Origin: Gossypium raimondii
Taxonomy: Eukaryota > Streptophyta > Magnoliopsida > Malvales > Malvaceae
Assembly (NCBI RefSeq): GCF_025698545.1
Contig: NC_068569.1
Coordinates: 19,468,001-19,532,000 of the forward strand
Direction of reading: 5' to 3'
Length of the DNA: 64,000 nucleotides
Both the position numbers and the translations under genes were made by a program. Of this stretch, positions 50,691 through 62,029 are shown piece after piece. The notes under the pieces are model-generated. The model searched no databases. It worked only from the letters and a program-made list of their open reading frames with translations, and was not told the DNA's origin. Numbering within the stretch: position 1 is the first letter of the stretch; each line of letters begins with the position of its first letter.

Positions 50691-51552
50691 GCCAACGAAG
50701 GGAAATGTGAAACGCTAGGGCAAACTCAGCATCTTGAATTTTCTAGTATTGATTATTCTCGAATAAACTTATTTTATTAAGGATTCTTTTGGGTTTTTCT
50801 TAGGTAGATAATAAAAACTTTTAATTACGAAATTAGGCCGATTATTTACGAGGATGATTTATCTTATATAATAAAATTAGGTGTAGTTAATGTGTTAAGT
50901 GGCACCAACTTAAAAAGCACCCTGTCATTTGACAATCATTCCAGGTAAAAAAAATAAAACATTATTTAAAGTTCGGTTTCATAATGCATTCAAAATAAAC
51001 TCATATATAAATACAATACAACTCATATATACATGTCACATAACCGAGCTCAGAACATATAAATGACTATCAAATTGAAAGCTGGATAATGAGAGCTCAA
51101 ACGATTCGATCGACGCGTTCAGAAAATGACTACAAGTGAAACAAAAATGAATCGAGCAAACATTTCATAATCTTAGTAAGCTCATATGAAATTGTTTAAC
51201 TTACCTTGACATTCGAGATAATTTAAGAAATGTAAAACATATTGAAGCTAAGCATGAAAATCCTTTGACATCCTGTTACTTTTATATGTACATTAACAAA
51301 TATTCAGATTAGTATGTTACTTATCATGAACTTATAACATATCCAGTATAGAACATAATAGTTTGTCATATAGCATATACCAATTCAATCACACTTCAAC
51401 TGTAACATATATAATTCCATTCATGTCAATCTTTCAATCTTTCAATTATTTACAACCACATAATGTCATTTCCATTTATGTCCTTCGCTTGAAAGCTACA
51501 GTAAATTAAACTCAATTGCACGTAATTGATTTACTTACATATACAGATATAT

Positions 51553-51963
51553 TTGGGTTGCTAACACTAACTTCGGATCAGGATTGCTAACACTAACTTG
51601 GTTCGATGCTACTAACATTAGCTTCAGAGAATTCGCAACATATGTTGGATCTCAAGCCATCAAATTAATTCCTGATCACAACACCCATTTATTCATACAA
51701 ACTGAAATACTCATGCAGCTAACATTAGCTTCAAATCAAGGTTGCCAACACTAGCTCGGTTCGATGTTGCTAACACTAGCTTTAAAGAATCCGCAACATA
51801 TGTTGGATGTCAAGCCATCGAATTAATTCTTGATCATAACACCCATTTATTCATACAGACTTATATACTCGGGCCGCAAACATTAGCTTCAGATCAATGT
51901 TGCTAACACTAGCTTCAAAGAATCCGCAACATATGCAGGATCTCAAGCCATCGAATGACTCCT
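51553..51963. repeat. Tandem repeat, unit about 157 bp (copy in unit B)
   Basis: As at 48996-49393 but with fuller CAG and CCTG sites ('ATCAGGATTGC', 'TTCCTGATCACAAC', 'CATGCAGCTAACATT'), which suggests that this copy is nearer the true sequence here. Confidence 0.75.
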
Positions 51964-51972
51964 GATCATAAT

Positions 51973-52539
51973 TAAAGGTGCTCATGAGTCGGGTCAGGTT
52001 GGGCCTAAGCATGATATTAACATACTTTATGCTTGCCCAAGCCCGACCCAACCTGAAATATGGGCCTAAAATTTTATCGAAATCCGCCCATATTTGCAAA
52101 AGACTAATCCAAGCCCATTTTAGGTCCGCCCATATTATTTTTTAATTTTTTAAAAATTTTTATAGTATATTATTTTAATATTTAATAAAATTTTATATTT
52201 TTTTATCTATTAAAAGTTTTTATATAGTCATCTTAACATTATTTTAATGTTTATATTAAAGTAGTATTATATATTTAGTATAAGTTTATTTTTTAATGTG
52301 TTCTAAATTACATAATATATAAAAATAACATAATATAATGTATTATAAACTTAAAAACGGATCAGGTTGGGCCGGGATCGGGCCTTGAATGTTCAAGCTC
52401 GAGCCTGACCCATATTTTAAATGGGCCTAGTTTTTTTGCCTAAGCCAATTTTTTGGGTCTAATATTTTTGCACAAACTTGCCCAAATTTCGGGCGGGCCT
52501 TCGGGCCTGGATAGGTAACCTGACCCGTGAACAAGTCTA
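51973..52539. mobile_element. hAT-type MITE, third member, complete
   Basis: Left end TAAAGGTGCTCATGAGTCGG, right end (reverse) TAGACTTGTTCACGGGTCAG. The flanks ATCATAAT (51965-51972) and ATCACAAT (52540-52547) match at 7 of 8 bases. 567 bp with an A/T-rich interior. Termini resemble the members at 16013 and 38293 but are the most diverged. Confidence 0.82.
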
Positions 52540-53786
52540 ATCACAATGCACGTTTTCTTTTTTTGGAATTTAATAGCTTGTTGTTTGCATTTCAATTGTT
52601 TACTAAATTCACATGGCGTGTTGTCTAATTTGTATCATTTATATTTTTGTAACTGTATACACTTTTCATATTTCAAATAGCAATCCATATACCTTTTAAA
52701 AATTATAGCATAATCCTGTACATATCATTCATTCATATAATAAGTTCACATCCATTCTATTTTGCATATCTATACGTATTTAGCATGTGTTTCATATCTT
52801 TCAATTTAGTCCTTTAGATGCCAAAAACGTTATACTCAACAATCCAAACTAAAAAGCAATAAAATATAATACAAACATATACATATCATAAATTAATAAA
52901 GTAAATTTCATATGAACTTACCAGACAAAATCTGCAATGAGTGAAAAGTCGAAGACTAATCTGTAATTTTCCCTTTTACTCGATTTCCTATCGGTTGATC
53001 TGAATCTCAACCTATACGGTATTTCTTTTCAATTTATTAGTTCTAAATACCTTATAACATCGTATTTCATGTATATCACTTCTTACTTTCACTTTTCACA
53101 ATTACCCTAAAGTTTCGCATTTTATTCAATTTAGATCCTAAAACTGAAACTATAATATCTTTCACATTTAAACTCCATTTTTCAATCCTTTTTCAATTTC
53201 ATCATTGAATAATCCTAAAGAAACAATATTTACAATATATATATAACAAATTTGATGTAATTCTATTTTAGTCCTTATACTCAAAACTATAAATTTTCTT
53301 TTACAAACTAGTACCTATTTCATTTCGAACTTACAAACTAACATATTAACACCAAAAACTTCAAAAATTATCAATGAAAACTTTTACAAACTTTAACAGT
53401 TTTAAAAACGAATATACGGTTTAGCTAAATCGAGTTACAATGATCTAAAAACCATACAATTTATGAAAAAAATAGACTTTTAATACCCTACATGCAATGG
53501 CCGATTCTTGGAAGAATTTTGAAGCTTTTTCTCCCCTCTTCAATGGTTTATATTCTGTGGAGGAAGATGAGAACGAAAATTCTCTTTCCATCCATTTATG
53601 TTTAAGTTTTATTTTACAATTCATTAATTTTAATTAAAAGAAAATTAATAAAACCAAACCAAATTCATGCACTAACAGTCTAAGCTCACTTATTATGGTC
53701 CAAATACTATTTAAATCCATTCAATAATACCATTTGACCCATTTAGCTATTAAAATTTAATAGTGATTAAACTTTTACCTCTTTTA
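52540..53786. other. Noncoding, repeat-like, no gene seen
   Basis: 1.25 kb of A/T-rich sequence with no usable open frame. The style resembles interspersed repeat sequence common in large plant genomes. I cannot assign a family or boundaries. Confidence 0.4.
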
Positions 53787-53858
53787 CAAATTAAACCCTA
53801 GAAGCCAAGAGTGCTATCCCTGGCATCCTAGCGAAAACAGTGGCTGCTGCGGCTTGGG

Positions 53859-55075
53859 ATGAAGGAGAGTGGTGGCAACGATGGGTTTGGGGGAGACGAG
53901 ATCTCCTTATTAGCAGAGGAACTCATTCAACTATTGGTCAAAAGCTCGATGGTAGAACCAAAAGGTAAAACATCTCTGATTTGTTCTGTTTGGACAAAGA
54001 AATCTTATAATCAGGATAGTTTTAAAGCACAGATGAAAAGTATATGGAAAACAAAGAAAAAATTTGAGATTCAATCAGCAGGGCAAAACCTCTTTCTAAT
54101 AATGTTTGAATTAGAGGACCACTTAGAAGCTGTTCTGGAAGGCCAACCATGGTTGTTTAGGAAACATTTAATTCTTTTTGATCGTTTGATAAAACCAATG
54201 GAAAGAGATCAAATTAGACTTGTTTCATCTCCGTTCTGGATTAAAATTGGGCCATGTTTACCAGAGTTTGATAAAAAAGATCTGTTGCATGCTATAGGAG
54301 TTACTTTTGGAGGAGTACTCAGATCTGAAGTTCTAGGTGACTTCTGTCGCCTTAGAATAAAATTAAATGTGCAGAAACCCCTTCGTAAGGGTATATTTGT
54401 TTCAACTGGTAAAGGTCATAAATGTTGGATCCCATTCAAGTATGAGAAGTTACCAACGTTTTGCTTCGGGTGTGGCAGAGTGGGACATGGTCTCCATGAA
54501 TGTACAGAAATAATTCCTGAAAAAAAAATAGAATTAGAGAGAGCCCACCTTTCTCTTTGGTATTAAAAGCAGAATCAAATTTGGTTGGTAGGGAGAGTCT
54601 AAAATTGAATGCTCTATCAAAAAAATTACAATCACAATGTTCATATATAGGAAATACTGAAGAAAACCAGAGGGCGCACTTATATAATGAAAAGAGAAGC
54701 AATACGATGCAAGGAGCACAAGCAGACTCTTTGGAAAAAATACTAGGAAAAGAGATAGAGATTCAAAAGGAAGGAGAAATTAATGAAAAAGAAACCGAGA
54801 ACAGTAAAGCAGATGGAGATTTAATGAGATCGGCCAGGAAAGCCACTTGGAGAATATTAGAACCAGTAGAAGTGAAGAGACATTATGAGGAAAAAAGTAA
54901 ATTGCAGAAAAGGAAATTGGTAGAGATCATAGACGATGATTATGAAGACACAACTAAAAGGATGAAATATGATAGCCAAACTTTACTTAATGAGGATGAA
55001 ATCAGTTTGTTGATAGAAGTTCCCAAACAGAATATATCGGCGGCTGCCAAAAGGCAAGCCGACCGGACGCAATGA
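53859..55075 (+). pseudogene. LINE ORF1 (DUF4283, CCHC zinc knuckle)
   Basis: Open from 53859 to 54566 (235 residues), with the DUF4283 region 'FELEDHLEAVLEGQPWLFRK' and the knuckle 'CFGCGRVGHGLHEC'. One frameshift near 54545 moves the reading frame, after which a Lys/Glu-rich tail runs to a TGA at 55073-55075. ORF1 normally coats the LINE RNA. The stop overlaps the ORF2 start as ATGA. Confidence 0.85.
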
Positions 55076-58000
55076 AAATCATATGCTGGAATGTCCGTGG
55101 ATTGGAGAGTCCGCGGGCAGTGAGAAAGCTTCGGTTTTTACTGAAGCAAAATAATCCCCAGCTGGTCTTCTTTATGGAGACTAAAGTTAGTGATAAGCGT
55201 ATGGAGGACATTAGGAGGAGGTGTGGCTTTATGAATGGGTTGGAGATAGGAGCAACAGGTACGCGTGGAGGGATTTGCCTAACATGGCGAAAGGAGGTTT
55301 AGGTAAAACTGAAAACTCTCTCAACGAGTCATATGGATGTGCTGATTAAAGAAGAAGGTGTTAATGAAGAATGGAGATTCACAGGGTTTTATGGATCACC
55401 CTATTCACAGAATAAAACTGCCTCATGGGATCTATTAAGACTGTTGGGACAGGAACAAAACTACCCCTGGCTAGTTAGTGGAGACTTTAATGAAATAACC
55501 TACTCATTTGAAAAAAAGGGAGGTCTATCGAGGGAGGAAAAAAGAATGGCAGAGTTTCGCAAGGTCTTAAATGAATGCCAACTTATGGATGTAGGATACT
55601 CTGGAACATGGTATACATGGGAAAGAGGGAATTTACTGAAAACGAATATTAGAGAAAGAATTGACAGGGGTGTTACGAATGAAAAATGGTTGGAGCTCTT
55701 CCCAGAAGGCAATATACACCATTTGACGTCTACACTCTCTGATCATTGTCCCCTTTTAATAAGCAAAACTAACGAAAGTAGATTCAAAGGAATTTCAAGC
55801 TTTAAATTTGAAGCATGGTGGACCACAGAAGAATCAATTGAGGAGGAAATTAAGAAGTCATGGGAGTCTTCAAATGGATCAATTCTTGAAAAGATGGAAA
55901 CATTACAAATCAGTCTATCAAAATGGGCAAAATCAATAAAGAAGGAACGGAAGGGATTGACGGCTAAACTTTCAAAGGAGCTTGAAGCTTTAATGGAGAA
56001 AGAACGAGATGATGATATACTGGCAAAAATAATTGATACGAGAATTCATTTGAATATGGAGATTGATAAAGAGGAAAGGTATTGGGAACAGAGAGCACGG
56101 GCTAATTGGCTTAAGTTAGGGGATAAGAATACGACATTCTTTCATAAATATGCCTCAATGCGAAAAAGAATTAATACAATAAGCAGGCTGGAAATAGATG
56201 ATGGAATTGGAATTCACGATGAATCAGAAATAAATAAGACTGCAACGAGCTATTTTCAGAGCCTATTTTCGACTCACGGTGTAGGGGATCTATCCCATCT
56301 TTTAACAGGTATCAATAACAGTATATCTTCGGAAATCAACATAGCTCTTTTGACAAAATATACGTCAGAAGAAATTTTTACAGCAGTCAAAAGAATGGGA
56401 TCTACTAAAACACCAGGTTTCGATGGTTTTCCGGCATTATTCTTTCAAAAATATTGGCATATAGTAGGTAAAGATATTGGTGAATTTTGTTTGGGAGTTT
56501 TAAATAATGGAAAGGATTTTGAAGGTTTAAACCTAACGGAGATCATACTTATCCCGAAGACGTCCAAACCTACAAATCTTGGTAATTTCAGACCTATCAG
56601 CTTATGCACAGTTATATACAAAATTATAGCCAAGACAATTGCAAATCGTCTTCAAGAGTTTATTGGCAGATGTATTGATAATGCTCAAAGTGCATTCGTC
56701 CCAGGGAGACTAATATCAGATAATGTATTGATAGCCTATGAACTTCTACATACACTTCGCCAAAAAAGAACAGGGAAAAAAGGATTCATGGCAATAAAGT
56801 TGAACATGAGTAAAGCTTACGACAGAGTCGAATGGGCATTCTTAAAGGAAATTATGATCCGAATGGGCTTTGCAGAGGAATGGGTGTCATTAATTATGAG
56901 GTGTATTTCTACAGTCTCTTATGTAGTAACTACTAATGGGAGAAGAGGCAGTGTTTTTCAACCTACCAGAGGACTTCGACAAGGTGACCCACTTAGCCCT
57001 TTTCTTTTCCTTATTTGTAGCGAAGGACTCTCGGCCTTACTCAGGATTGCGATAAGGGAGGGTCTGATTAAAGGGGTAAAAGCTAGCAGAAGAGGCCCGA
57101 CAATTTCAAACCTACTTTTTGCGGATGACTGCATTTTGTTTGGAGAAGCGATAAAGAGTAAAACTGGGATTTTAAAAGATATATTGAAAGAATATGAGAG
57201 TTGTTCCGGTCAATGTGTAAATTTTAATAAGTCCACGATCTTTTCAGCACTAATACAGAGGAAGAGGACAAAGAGAGTATCTCAGCTGAAATGGGAATAA
57301 GGCAGTCGACTAATGTAGAGAAATATTTAGGACTACCAAATATGATAGGAAGGAAGAAGAATGAGTCTTTTCAGAATATAAAGGATAGAATCAAACAGAG
57401 GATTGAGAACTGGAGTACACGTTTTCTATCTCAATGGGGAAAAGAGGTGTTCATAAAGTCAGTACTTCAATCAATTCCAAGTTACGCTATGACATGTTTT
57501 CTGCTACCGAAATCATTTTGTGGGGAGCTTGAAAATCTGTTTGCTAGATTCGGGTGGCAAAAAGGTAAAGGCAGAAAAGGCATTCACTGGTGCAAATGGA
57601 ATGATATGTGTAGTCCAAAAGAGGAGGGAGGCATGGGCTTTCGGAATATGGCGCAATTTAACATTTCTCTACTTGCTAAACAAGGATGGAGGATCATTAA
57701 TAATCAGAATGCTCTTGTTACGTAAGTTTTTAAAGCCAAATATTTCCCAGATGATCATTTTTTAAATTCCCGATTAAAAAACTCTTGTTCTTATGCATAG
57801 AAAAGTATCTAGGCAGCTAAAGCCTTATTGATTAAAGGTTAATGTTGGAGGGTGGGTACGGGTATCAGTATATCCATTAACGATGCTTGGATTCCAAATT
57901 CAGTTAATTTTAAACTATCAACAGAGTCAAATACTATGAGCGTGTCAAAAGTAAATGAGTTAATTGACAGCAATGAAAAAAGATGGAAAAAAGAGCTGAT

Positions 58001-59150
58001 TATGAGTACCTTCACAGAAGAAGACGCAGCACAAATACTCCGAATTCCTCTGAAACGAATACCTCATGAAGATTTTCTTATTTGAGGAGGCGAACCGTCG
58101 GGTGATTTCACAGTACAAAGTGCTTATAAACTATTACAGAGAACGGATGAAAATCCTAGAGCTTATGCTTTACAAACCATCTATAAGAAATTTTATAAAC
58201 AACTCTGGAGTCTAAATCTACCATCTAAAGTAAAGGTTACTATATGGAGACTGTCATGGAACTATCTGCCTACAAAGGTAAATTTACAACACAGGAAACT
58301 AGCTGCCAATACAAGTTGTCCCAGATGTGGTCAAAGAGCTGAAACAATGAATCATGTCTTTCGAGAATGTCCTGTCACAGTTGATGTATGGAGAGCATTA
58401 TCATTTTAGAATATTTTGACGAATCAATGTGAGGACTTTGTACAGTGGCTTACCTGGACGATAGAGTAGCTCAACCCTCGTCAAGGTCAGTTTTTCTACT
58501 GTGCACTTTGGGCTATATGGGGAGATAGGAACAAAAAAGTACACGAAGGAAAAGTTAGCAATGGAAATGATACTGCAAGTTTCATAAATAGCTACATCAA
58601 GGAGTTAACTGACTTTGAAAACAAAGATCTGAAAAGAAGAAAAGAAATCAGAAAATGGACGTACCCACAGAGGGAGTTTGTCAAGATCAACTTTGACGGT
58701 GCATATAAAGAAACCCAGAATCGGTTAGCTTCAGGTATTGTGGTCAGAGATTCGGAAGGAAACGTCCTTTTATCCTACTAAAAAATTCACGATGATGTAT
58801 CGTCTCCTTTTGCTGCTGAAGCCATAGCATGTTGGAACGCAGTCAAAGTAGGTATTGACAAAGGATGGCAGTCACTCATTTTTGAAGGTGATTCCCTCGC
58901 AATAATTAAGAAATGCAGCACAAAAGGTCAAGATCGATTAATGGTAGGAACATACATCTATGATATTCAGGAAAAAAATTTTGCCCTAAATAATATCAGA
59001 TTTCAACATACATCAAGATCTGCGAACAATCTGGCACATATTCTAGCAACAGCAACGCTAAGAAGTGGAGAGGAAATTTACCTGGAGATGGGCGTCCCCA
59101 AATACGCTGAAGATCAAGCAAGGCAAGATAGGATGAGTGAGCCAAACTAG
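55072..59150 (+). pseudogene. LINE ORF2 (endonuclease, reverse transcriptase, RNase H)
   Basis: Endonuclease landmarks 'CWNVRGL', 'MET', 'SGDFNEI' and 'SDHCPLL' are present. The reverse transcriptase shows 'NFRPISLCTVIYKIIAK', 'SAFVPGRLISDNV', 'GLRQGDPLSPFLF' and 'FADDC'. A Cys/His region 'CPRCGQRAETMNHVFREC' follows, then a plant RVT_3-type RNase H ('INFDGAYKE', 'AAEAIACWNA', 'IFEGDSLAII', 'SANNLAHILA'). The first catalytic Asp of reverse transcriptase motif A is Asn here (AAC at 56803-56805, in 'KLNMSKAYDRVEW'). There is a stop at 55300, a frameshift near 57246, and stops at 57723, 57798, 57810, 57840, 58083, 58407, 58467 and 58779. Several replace Trp TGG. Confidence 0.92.
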
Positions 59151-59519
59151 AAGTCTCAGAAGACGAAGAAGGTAAGAGAGAAAGTTTTCAGACCACTAAG
59201 AAAATGAAAAGATACACAAGGATGGTTTTGAAAGTGAAATCGTCAAAAGGAAATGAATTGACAGAAAGCAAATATGACAGATTTCAGTAATTCTAATTGG
59301 GCAAAGACGCGGCGCATTTAGTGCTGGTTCTAGAATTTTCCACTTTAATATCAAGATATTTTACTTGAGCATGGCCATCTGTTTGGGCCGACTTCTTAGC
59401 TTAGGTTTTAATTCTGAATTTATGGTTTTGGGCCGTTTTCTTTGTTCTTAGGTTTTTTATAGATTGTTGTATTTTCATTTATTCTATTAATAAAGCCAAA
59501 TCTGGAAAGTTTCAAAAAA

Positions 59520-59767
59520 TCATGGTACGAGTCACGACATGACATGCGGCGTAAATGGCGAGGGCGTGAGAGCCAGCCCAAATCAGGACAGAAAAACTCC
59601 AAACATTTAATGCGGCAATTCCTTTGTTGCCTAACTGTTCTCATTTTCTGTTATTTCGTCGCTCCCGCTCCTGCGCGCCTAATGTTTCATCCAAAATTAC
59701 CACAACAATTCCAATACTCTTTGTTCACAATCTCCACCTCCGCCTCGCTCCTCCTCTTCTCTCGCCC
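59520..59767 (+). promoter_or_regulatory. Leader and promoter of the galactosyltransferase gene
   Basis: A 250 bp GC-richer stretch between the LINE tail and the ATG at 59768. From 59617 onward it is repeated at 62030. If the LINE boundary is right, the LINE lies directly upstream of the promoter. Confidence 0.55.
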
Positions 59768-62029
59768 ATGAAGCAACGTAGTTCGACGAAAATCTCCCTT
59801 AAATGGATCCCATTTGTCTGCATCTCCTTCTTCGTCCTCGGAACTGTCTTCTCTAACAGGTCTCCCTTTCTATTTATTCTTTCTTTTATTAATTTATGAA
59901 ATGGTGTCAATGCCTTTCCTTTTCCTTTTCTCTTTTTTGGGTTCGGGTCTTTAATTGTTGGGGTGGAGTTTTTTTTTTTTTTTGATAGATATTGGATTTT
60001 GGTTACAGGCTATGGATTCCAACTATATTCAACGATTGTGACACTAAGAAAGTATGTTCCTATTATGTTCACAATGACAGTTTTTTTAACTTTAGTTTTT
60101 GGTTTTCTTCAGCTTTTTCTTTTAAAAACAAAGCTTTATTGTGTTTTTGCAGAAGCCTGCAACAGATAATTTTGAAAAGGGCGAAGTTTTGAAAACCCAC
60201 GAAGCAATTGAGTGAGTGCGAAACTGGGTTCTTATTCTTTTAGTTGAAGTTCATGTTTTTGCTTTGGGAAGTCTTCACTCTTCACTATTAATTTCTTTGC
60301 AATTTTTTATTTTTGGTGAGGGCCTAACTAGATCTCTAGACAAGTCATTTGCAACGCTCCAGATTAAGTTAGCTCCCCCAGGTAGTTCTCAGAAAATGAA
60401 GAACTCGGATGCCACCGGTGCTGTCTCGACCTTGGCTGGTATCGACTCGCCGAGGAAGAAAGCATTCATGGTCATTGGGATTAACACTGCTTTTAGTAGT
60501 AGGAGACGGCGTGATTCCATCAGAGAAACTTGGATGCCACAAGGTATTTTATAGAGCATTTGATTCGTTTCTTCTTTGTATTTCATTATCCGAAATGAAT
60601 TCTTATGTTTATGTTTGAGCAGGGGAAAAGCTTGTTCGGTTGGAGCGTGAAAAGGGGATTATTATCCGTTTCATAATCGGCCATAGGTAAAATCGTTTTT
60701 CAGTTCCTTTTTCAAGTGCATGCATAAGGAGATCAAATCTTGAGCGTGAATGGTAATGTTTAAAGTGTGATGAATATGGGAGAAATGTACTTGCTTCAGT
60801 ATGAAATTCAAACTGACTTCCGTTTATATCTGCATTTATTAACTCCAGTGCAACATCCGACAGCATTTTAGATAGAGCCATTGATTCAGAGGATGCTCAA
60901 CATAAGGACTTCCTTAGACTGGTTAGACAAGTGTTTCCGTGATAATGTTGAAAACTCTTACAGACATATTATCCCCATTTCATACCTTTAAACTGTTACC
61001 AACCTTCTAATACAGGAGCATGTTGAAGGATATCATGAATTATCTGCAAAACAAAACTTATATTTGTACTGCCGTTGCAAATTGGGATGCCGAGTTCTAC
61101 GTCAAGGTGGACGATGATGTCCATGTTAATCTTGGTGGGTTTGCCATCTCTAATGTTAGAAACATATAGTAGAACTTAACAAAAGCTTTTGATTGTTTCA
61201 TTAGTGAATTTGTTTATGCATATTTTTTCTGATAGGTAAGCTAGCCGACTTCTTGGCCGTCACCGCTCCAAGCCCATGGCCTATATAGGGTGCATGAAAC
61301 CGGACCGGTTCTTTCTAAAAAGTAATTAGTTCTGGTATTTTTTGTCAATGATAATACTAATCTCCAATTTGCTTTGCTCTGTCCTGCAAAGTTTGTTATA
61401 TACCTTTTCTTGAATTCCTCTATGTCCTTAAGGTCTGTCAAGTACCACGAACCGGAGTACTGGAAATTTGGAGAAGAGGGGAATAAGTACTTTCGACATG
61501 CAACTGGTCAGATATATGCAATTTCAAAGGATCTCGCAAGCTACATTGCCGCAAACCAGTGAGATCATTGATTTTTATATGAAAGTCACTTTTTTTTTGG
61601 CTTTGCCTAATTGAGGATCTTGGTTTCATCTTTATTATGTGTGTGCATTTGGCAGTGTCACCTTCATCCTGCTCCTTCCCTTGGTTTTCGCTTTTTTACC
61701 AGTTAGATCATGTAGCAGTTTCTTTTTACATAAAGCATGTCATCAAAACATTGAAGATCGGTTATTACCCTGCATAAATTCTGTTATATTTTATGTCGTT
61801 GAGCTAAATGGCTGTCTCAGACTGTTGAATTTGCATATTGTTTTGATGTAGTGACTTTGCACCTTTGATCCTCTGCACTGATAATATTCTGCCTTAAAAA
61901 GACAGGCATGGTTGACAACATTCAGAGTGATTCTGACTGAATTGCAGGCATATATTGCACAAGTATGCTAACGAAGATGTGTCCCTCGGTTCATGGTTTA
62001 TCGGCCTTGAGGTTCAGCACTTGAATATT
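59617..62029. repeat. Direct duplication 3, unit A (2.4 kb)
   Basis: Starts 151 bp before the galactosyltransferase ATG and ends inside its tenth exon, where 'CAGCACTTGAATATT' joins 'AATTCCTTTGTTGCC', the start of unit B. Nearly identical to 62030-64000 apart from homopolymer length changes and a few C/T differences. Confidence 0.93.
59768..62029 (+). CDS. Beta-1,3-galactosyltransferase (GT31), copy A, lacks last exon(s)
   Basis: Exons 59768-59859, 60009-60051, 60153-60211, 60332-60543, 60623-60686, 60849-60921, 61016-61134, 61236-61321, 61433-61558 and 61948 to the join. A type II Golgi membrane enzyme: short basic tail, anchor '[16 protein letters not shown]', DUF4094-like stem ('[19 protein letters not shown]'), then the GT31 domain with '[20 protein letters not shown]', the DXD-type metal site '[12 protein letters not shown]' and '[15 protein letters not shown]'. 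The closest relatives are At1g77810/At1g22015, which add galactose to glycoproteins such as arabinogalactan proteins. Exons 7 and 8 are each two bases short (homopolymer or single-base losses) relative to copy B, so this copy does not read through as given. The C-terminus is missing. Confidence 0.88.

Larger units (their letters stand above)
49848..52435. repeat. Direct duplication 2, unit B (2.6 kb)
   Basis: Second copy, carrying a duplicated eIF5 first exon and promoter (about 50563-50690), the 157 bp tandem repeat and most of the MITE, and continuing into unique sequence at the right. If real, it would give eIF5 a second upstream promoter and leader exon. The pattern of differences argues that it is not real. 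Confidence 0.93.
53787..59519 (+). mobile_element. L1-type LINE, near full length, decayed
   Basis: Order: short leader, ORF1 (DUF4283 and CCHC knuckle), ORF2 (endonuclease, reverse transcriptase, zinc-binding region, plant-type RNase H), then a 3' tail with 'GGTTTTGGGCCG', 'TTATTCTATTAATAAAGCC' and a short A-run ('TTTCAAAAAAT') as at LINE 3' ends. The 5' boundary is approximate, and I could not find a target-site duplication. Coding frames carry about two frameshifts and nine stops, so it is dead. Confidence 0.9.

Noticed and set aside
48291-53786. Possible remnant of a long terminal repeat element
   Set aside because: The style of the sequence suggested it, but I see no termini, primer-binding site or coding part, so I leave it unclassified.
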